A stretch of 58,065 bases of DNA from an uncultured Alphaproteobacteria bacterium (GTDB lineage: Bacteria; Pseudomonadota; Alphaproteobacteria; Geminicoccales; Geminicoccaceae), in assembly GCA_902826935.1 (NCBI GenBank), contig CADEGR010000013.1:1-58065 (forward strand), written 5' to 3'. The position numbers were made by a program, and so were the translations under genes. Of the stretch, positions 54,356 through 58,065 are shown in pieces. Position 1 is the first letter of the stretch. Every line of letters starts with the position of its first letter. The notes beneath the pieces were generated by a model. The model saw nothing but the letters and a program-made list of their open reading frames with translations, made no database searches and was not told the DNA's origin.

Positions 54356-55608
54356 GATCGGGGCGTGCCGGCTGGCGTCTCCGGCAGCAGCTCGTCGCGC
54401 TGGCGCAGGGCGGGAAACCAGTAGGCCCACAAGCCGGCGACGGCGATCGTGCCGAGGCCGCCAGCGACCACCGCCGGGACCACCCCGATCAGCGCCGCGA
54501 GGGCGCCGGATTCGAACTCGCCCAGCTCGTTCGAGGCGCCGATGAACACCGAGTTGACCGCGGCGACCCGGCCACGCATGGCGTCCGGCGTCTCCAGCTG
54601 GACCAGGGTCTGACGGATCACCACGCTGACCATGTCGGCCGCCCCCAGCACGGCCAGGCAGAGCAGCGAGAACGGCAGGCTGGTGGACAGGCCGAAGCCG
54701 ATCGTGGCCAGGCCGAACAAGGCGACCGCCTGGAACATGCGCCGGCCGGTCTGGCGGCGGAGCGGCCATTTGATCAGGCAAAGGGCCATCAGGACCGCGC
54801 CGACCGCGGGCGCGCTGCGCAGCAGGCCAAGCCCCCAAGGGCCGACCGCCAGGATGTCGCGGGCGTAGATCGGCAGGAGCGCGGTGGCGCCGCCCAGCAG
54901 GACCGCGAACAGATCGAGCGAGATGGCGCCCAGGATGACCGGCTGCGAACGGATATAGACGATGCCGGCGACCAGGCTGGTCCAGCTGGTGCGGGCATGG
55001 GCGCCGGCCGCCGGCCGGCGACGCAAGGCGGCATAGAGCATGGCGGTCAGGGCAAAGGCGAGCGCAGCGGCGCCGAACACCACGCTGCTGCCGAAGGCGT
55101 AGAGCAGGCCGCCCAGCGCCGGCCCCAGGATGGTCGCGGTCTGCCAGGCCGAGGAGTTCCACGCGACCGCGGTCTTGAGATGGACGGGCGGGACCAGGTT
55201 GGGCAGCAGCGCCTGGCCGGCCGGGTTGGCGAACGCCCGGGCCGTGCCGAACAGGATCACCAGGCCGTAGATCGGCGCCATCGCCTGGTTGCCCTGCCAG
55301 GCGAGCAGCAGCAGGCCGCAGGCGGTCAGGGCGCAGATGGCGTAGCAGATGACCAGGATGGCCCGGCGATCGAAGCGATCGGCGACATGGCCGGTGACCA
55401 AGGCGAGGCCGACCGCCGGCAAGAAGGTCGCGAGGCCAACCAGGCCCAGCGCCAGGGCATCGCCGGTGATGTCATAGACCAGCCAGCCGACCGCGACGTT
55501 CTGGATCTGGAGGGCGGCCCCCGACAGGAAGCGGCCGGCGAAATAGAGCGCGAAGTCGCGCTCCCGGAACACGCCAGCGGCGGCCGCCTCATCCGCCCGC
55601 GCCGTCAT
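54352..55608 (-). CDS. MFS transporter (EntS/MFS_3 type exporter)
   Basis: A 418-residue transporter with about twelve helices. It begins FRERDFALYFAGRFLSGAALQIQNVAVGWLVYDITGDALALGLVGLATFLP, typical of the MFS_3 (enterobactin exporter-like) branch, with the loop motif GHVADRFDRRAILV between helices 2 and 3. GRARAFANPAGQALLPNLVP-like and ETPDAMRGRVAAVNSVFIGASNELGEFESG blocks support the same family. Substrate unknown. It ends inside the operator region of the polyol operon, so it may feel read-through or occlusion there. ATG at 55608. Confidence 0.88.
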   Translation of the reverse strand: MTARADEAAAAGVFRERDFALYFAGRFLSGAALQIQNVAVGWLVYDITGDALALGLVGLATFLPAVGLALVTGHVADRFDRRAILVICYAICALTACGLLLLAWQGNQAMAPIYGLVILFGTARAFANPAGQALLPNLVPPVHLKTAVAWNSSAWQTATILGPALGGLLYAFGSSVVFGAAALAFALTAMLYAALRRRPAAGAHARTSWTSLVAGIVYIRSQPVILGAISLDLFAVLLGGATALLPIYARDILAVGPWGLGLLRSAPAVGAVLMALCLIKWPLRRQTGRRMFQAVALFGLATIGFGLSTSLPFSLLCLAVLGAADMVSVVIRQTLVQLETPDAMRGRVAAVNSVFIGASNELGEFESGALAALIGVVPAVVAGGLGTIAVAGLWAYWFPALRQRDELLPETPAGTPRS

Positions 55609-55647
55609 CGGCCAGGCTTGCCCCTGCCCCGTCCCGCCGTCCGACAG

Positions 55648-55678
55648 CAAAAAGCCCCCTGGGCGGACCCAGGGGGCT
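55648..55678 (-). terminator. Rho-independent terminator of cspA
   Basis: A perfect 11-bp GC-rich stem: AGCCCCCTGGG (55653-55663) and CCCAGGGGGCT (55668-55678) with a 4-nt loop. Read on the minus strand the stem is followed by TTTTTG, so it ends transcription of cspA, whose stop codon is 25 nt upstream. Confidence 0.9.
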
Positions 55679-55702
55679 CGTCTGCTGGTCCGACCGGCAA
55701 GG

Positions 55703-55912
55703 TCAGCCGGCGAGCTTCAAATTCTCGGCCGAGCTCTTGCCGTTGCGGCCGATCGTCAGCTCGTACTGGACCCTCTGGCCCTCGTTCAGGCCGTCCAGGC
55801 CAGCCCGCTCGACGGCGGAGATGTGAACAAAGGCATCGGCCCCACCGCCATCAGGCTGGATGAACCCATAACCCTTGGTGTGGCTGAACCACTTGACTGT
55901 GCCGGTTTTCAA
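55703..55912 (-). CDS. cspA: Cold-shock protein (CspA family)
   Basis: A 69-residue single OB-fold RNA-binding protein. RNP1 is visible as [10 protein letters not shown] and RNP2 as [10 protein letters not shown], after the invariant [16 protein letters not shown] start. It melts RNA secondary structure and may act as an antiterminator or RNA chaperone. The start codon is TTG at 55912, preceded by GAGGT with 8 nt spacing; no in-frame ATG or GTG fits the family N-terminus. A leader of about 140 nt and a strong terminator make it a single-gene transcript. Confidence 0.94.
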   Translation of the reverse strand: MKTGTVKWFSHTKGYGFIQPDGGGADAFVHISAVERAGLDGLNEGQRVQYELTIGRNGKSSAENLKLAG

Positions 55913-56058
55913 GGAAGTGACCTCATGTCGTTAGCAAGAACGCGCCGGGCAACACGCTGCAGCGCGAGACAGTCTCAACGTTCGATCTGGCCGACGGCAG
56001 CGACTTTCGGTCACAACACAACGCTCGATACCAGGCACGTCAACAACTGGCTATCCTC

Positions 56059-56087
56059 GATATAGGCCTTGTCTGCCGCAACTGCAA
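56059..56087 (-). promoter_or_regulatory. Candidate cspA promoter
   Basis: On the minus strand TTGCAG (56087-56082), 17 nt, then TATATC (56064-56059). Transcription from here would give a 5' leader of about 140 nt before the TTG start, in keeping with long cold-shock leaders. It lies just downstream of the DUF2585 stop. Confidence 0.5.
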
Positions 56088-56103
56088 CCGACACGGCATC
56101 GTG

Positions 56104-56694
56104 TCACGCACCCTGCTGCCACGCCTTGAGCGCCGGCCAGGGGTAAAGCAGCATCAGGACGTTCAAGGTCAGGTTGTCCCGGATCACCATGCCCACCCCC
56201 AGCTCCATGGCCAGCGCCAGGACCACGGTCAGCCAGACCGGCAGCCGCGCGGCCAGGTAGAAGCCGACCAGGCAGGCCAGCGTGTCGGTGATCGAGTTGA
56301 CGACGCTGTCGCCGTAGTAGTCGAGTGCGATGGTCGCTTCCCGGTAGCGGTTGATCACGAAGTCGGTGTTCTCGAGGATCTCCCAGCCGACCTCGATCGC
56401 CAGCGCCAGGCCGAGCCGGACGCCCAGCGGCCAGCGCCGGCCGAGCAGCGCCAGGAGCCCGTAGAACAGGAAGCCGTGGATGACGTGGGAAAAGCTGTAC
56501 CAGTCGGTCAGATGCTGCGAGTTCTCCGAGCTCTGGACCACGCCGTGCCAGAGCTTGATGTAGCCGCAGCTGCACCAAGGCACTTGGCCCATGGCGAGCA
56601 GGCCGGCGGCCTGGACCAGGAGCAGGGCGCCGACCGCGCCGGCGGTGACGAGCCAGGGGTTGCGGCGCGGCCAGGCGAAGGCAGCGGACGACAT
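56104..56694 (-). CDS. DUF2585 (UPF0314) family membrane protein
   Basis: A 196-residue protein with about five helices: [106 protein letters not shown], and [29 protein letters not shown]. The [24 protein letters not shown] and [10 protein letters not shown] blocks are the family markers. The family is found mainly in alphaproteobacteria; its function is unknown. Conserved polar residues inside the helices suggest an enzyme or transporter. ATG at 56694; the upstream in-frame start is a TTG that fits less well. Confidence 0.88.
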   Translation of the reverse strand: MSSAAFAWPRRNPWLVTAGAVGALLLVQAAGLLAMGQVPWCSCGYIKLWHGVVQSSENSQHLTDWYSFSHVIHGFLFYGLLALLGRRWPLGVRLGLALAIEVGWEILENTDFVINRYREATIALDYYGDSVVNSITDTLACLVGFYLAARLPVWLTVVLALAMELGVGMVIRDNLTLNVLMLLYPWPALKAWQQGA

Positions 56695-56705
56695 GAGGCC
56701 CGGCC

Positions 56706-57383
56706 TCAATCGTCGCGCAGGCCCAGCTCGTCCAGATGCTTCAGCAGCATCGCCGGATCGTCATAGACCCGATAGGCGCCGGAGCTGCGCAGCTCCTCGG
56801 TGCCATAGCCGCCCGAGAGCAGCCCGACGCCCAGGAACCGGGCGCGCCCGGCGGCCAGCATGTCCCAGACGCTGTCGCCGACCACGAAGGTGCCAAGCGG
56901 ATCGGCGCCCAGCTGCTCGACCGCCGCCAGGAACAGATCGGGATCCGGCTTGGCGCGGGCGACCATGTCGCGGGTGATGATCGGCACGCCGTCCGGCACT
57001 TCGAGCATCTCGAGAATGGGTCCTGCGGTCTCGATCCGGCCGCTGGTCGCGATCGCCCAGGGGCAGCCGATCGCGGTCAGGTGGCGGAGCAGCGGCAGGG
57101 CGCCCGGCAATGGGCGGACCTGCGGCGCTAGGCGCCGATAGGCCGCGGCATGGCCCAGCCGCAGCTGGTCGAGCAGCGCCTGGTCGAGCTCGCGGTCCAT
57201 CTCGCGCATGAAGGCGCGGGTGAACAGCCCGCCGCTCATGCCGATCCGCCGGTGGATGCGCCAGATCGACAATTCGATGCCGCAGGCCTGGAGCGCCTCG
57301 TGCCAGGCCAGGACATGCTGGTAGACGCTGTCGACCAGGGTGCCATCGAGATCGAAGACCATCGCTGGGGTCGGTCGCTGCAT
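56706..57383 (-). CDS. HAD-superfamily hydrolase (phosphatase, subfamily I)
   Basis: A 225-residue phosphatase: nucleophile motif [25 protein letters not shown], a helical cap with [13 protein letters not shown], motif II WAIATSG, motif III lysine in [17 protein letters not shown] and motif [17 protein letters not shown]. All four HAD motifs are intact. It resembles phosphoglycolate-phosphatase-like and beta-phosphoglucomutase-like members, so a small sugar or glycolate phosphate is likely. The ATG at 57383 has GGAGGGAG 7 nt upstream; the ATG six bases earlier is too close to it. The DUF2585 gene follows after 11 nt. Confidence 0.87.
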   Translation of the reverse strand: MQRPTPAMVFDLDGTLVDSVYQHVLAWHEALQACGIELSIWRIHRRIGMSGGLFTRAFMREMDRELDQALLDQLRLGHAAAYRRLAPQVRPLPGALPLLRHLTAIGCPWAIATSGRIETAGPILEMLEVPDGVPIITRDMVARAKPDPDLFLAAVEQLGADPLGTFVVGDSVWDMLAAGRARFLGVGLLSGGYGTEELRSSGAYRVYDDPAMLLKHLDELGLRDD

Positions 57384-57578
57384 GCCCATCTCCCTCCTGG
57401 CTCTGGCCCGCGCCAGATCGCGGCCCATCATGGCGACCAATCGCCGTGGCGACAACGCGCGCGCGGCAAAGACCGTGCCTCGCCGGCCGAGATCCGCTAG
57501 AACGTGACCGCCGCTTTGGGAGCCCCCGCCGCCGATGCGCCACCTTTCCCGTTCGAGCCGGTGCCCTTCGAGCCGGCG

Positions 57579-58065
57579 ATGCTGAGACGCATCTCGACCA
57601 TTGGCGGCATGACGCTGCTCAGCCGTCTGTTCGGCTTTCTGCGCGACATGATGATGGCGGCGGTGCTGGGCGCTGGCCCGCTGGCCGATGCTTTCATGGT
57701 CGCCTTTCGCCTGCCCAACCATTTCCGGGCGATCTTCGGCGAGGGCGCCTTCAACGCCGCCTTCGTGCCGACCTATAGCAGCCTGGCCGAGACCGGCCCG
57801 GCCGCCAACGCGGCCCGCTTTGCCGGCCAGGTGCTGAGCCTGCTGGCGCTGAGCCAGCTGCTCCTCCTGGCGCTCGCCTGGCTGTTCACGCCGCTTTTGG
57901 TGCAGCTGCTGGCGCCCGGCTTTGCCGCCAAGGGCGCGATCTTCGAGCAGACCGTGGCGCTGACCCGGATCACCTTTCCCTATCTCGGCCTGATCACCCT
58001 GGTGACCCTGATCAGCGGCATGCTGAACGCCCATGACCGCTTCGCCAGCGCCGCCTTCGCGCCGA
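57579..58065 (+). CDS. murJ: Lipid II flippase MurJ (N-terminal part, cut by window edge)
   Basis: Flips the peptidoglycan precursor lipid II across the inner membrane. About 162 codons are present: MLRRISTIGGMTLLSRLFGFLRDMMMAAVLGAGPLADAFMVAFRLPNHFRAIFGEGAFNAAFVPTYSSL, the strongly conserved MurJ/MviN start, then two more helices and ALTRITFPYLGLITLVTLISGMLNAHDRF. The functionally important arginines of the first helices are kept. I start at the ATG at 57579; an in-frame GTG at 57504 would add a Pro-rich 25-residue extension. Divergent from the HAD gene. Confidence 0.93.
   Translation, partial: MLRRISTIGGMTLLSRLFGFLRDMMMAAVLGAGPLADAFMVAFRLPNHFRAIFGEGAFNAAFVPTYSSLAETGPAANAARFAGQVLSLLALSQLLLLALAWLFTPLLVQLLAPGFAAKGAIFEQTVALTRITFPYLGLITLVTLISGMLNAHDRFASAAFAP

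Overview
The window is a GC-rich chromosomal segment of an alphaproteobacterium. The evidence is the run pdhA-ftsB-eno-kdsA-pyrG-secG-tpiA-ppiD-trpE, a GAAC-N7-GAAC direct-repeat SOS box in front of lexA, the families MmcB, DUF2336 and DUF2585, and homologues of mitochondrial complex I assembly factors next to secDF-yajC. Unfused trpE and trpG argue against Rhizobiales with a trpEG fusion; a Rhodospirillales-type lineage is my best guess, but the sequence alone does not fix the genus. Genes are very dense, many stop and start codons overlap (ATGA, TGATG, GTGA), and high GC creates long false ORFs opposite nearly every gene.

Layout. 1-5808 (minus): central metabolism and envelope genes, from the pdhA start through ftsB, eno, kdsA, pyrG, secG and tpiA. 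5991-16147: periplasmic folding factor ppiD with trpE, then an oppositely oriented YibQ-type polysaccharide deacetylase, then the tightly overlapping trpG-trpD-trpC-moaC-moeA run and the SOS repressor lexA. 16161-24324: glycerophosphodiesterase, a D-2-hydroxyacid dehydrogenase, trmFO, an acetyltransferase, an aspartoacylase-like deacylase, argE, an NDUFAF6-like protein and a membrane adenylate/guanylate cyclase. 24483-30448: sodB, a chromosomal TraT lipoprotein, an NDUFAF3-like (Mth938) protein, secF-secD-yajC and a DUF815 ATPase. 30449-31192: no intact gene, but a decayed IS5-type transposase fragment. 31193-36928 (minus): mlaF-mlaE-alr-dnaB, a doubtful small ORF and a DUF2336 protein. 37068-40253: mmcB, then a periplasmic Cache protein with a GGDEF-EAL c-di-GMP enzyme.

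40333-54260 (minus) is the most distinctive part: twelve co-directional genes, about 14 kb. In transcription order they are a SorC/EryD-like regulator, a five-gene sugar/polyol ABC importer with two different ATPases, an EryA-like polyol kinase, a D-2-hydroxyacid dehydrogenase, a class II aldolase, a GlpD/EryB-like FAD dehydrogenase, a D-ribulokinase-like kinase and a second class II aldolase. I infer import, phosphorylation, oxidation to a ketose phosphate and retro-aldol cleavage of a polyol. It combines erythritol-locus regulator, kinase and dehydrogenase types with aldolases instead of the usual isomerases. A good promoter and a palindromic candidate operator lie just upstream.

54352-58065: an MFS exporter, cspA (TTG start, about 140-nt leader, strong terminator), a DUF2585 membrane protein, a HAD hydrolase and the start of murJ. 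I saw no tRNA, rRNA, CRISPR array, prophage or replication origin.
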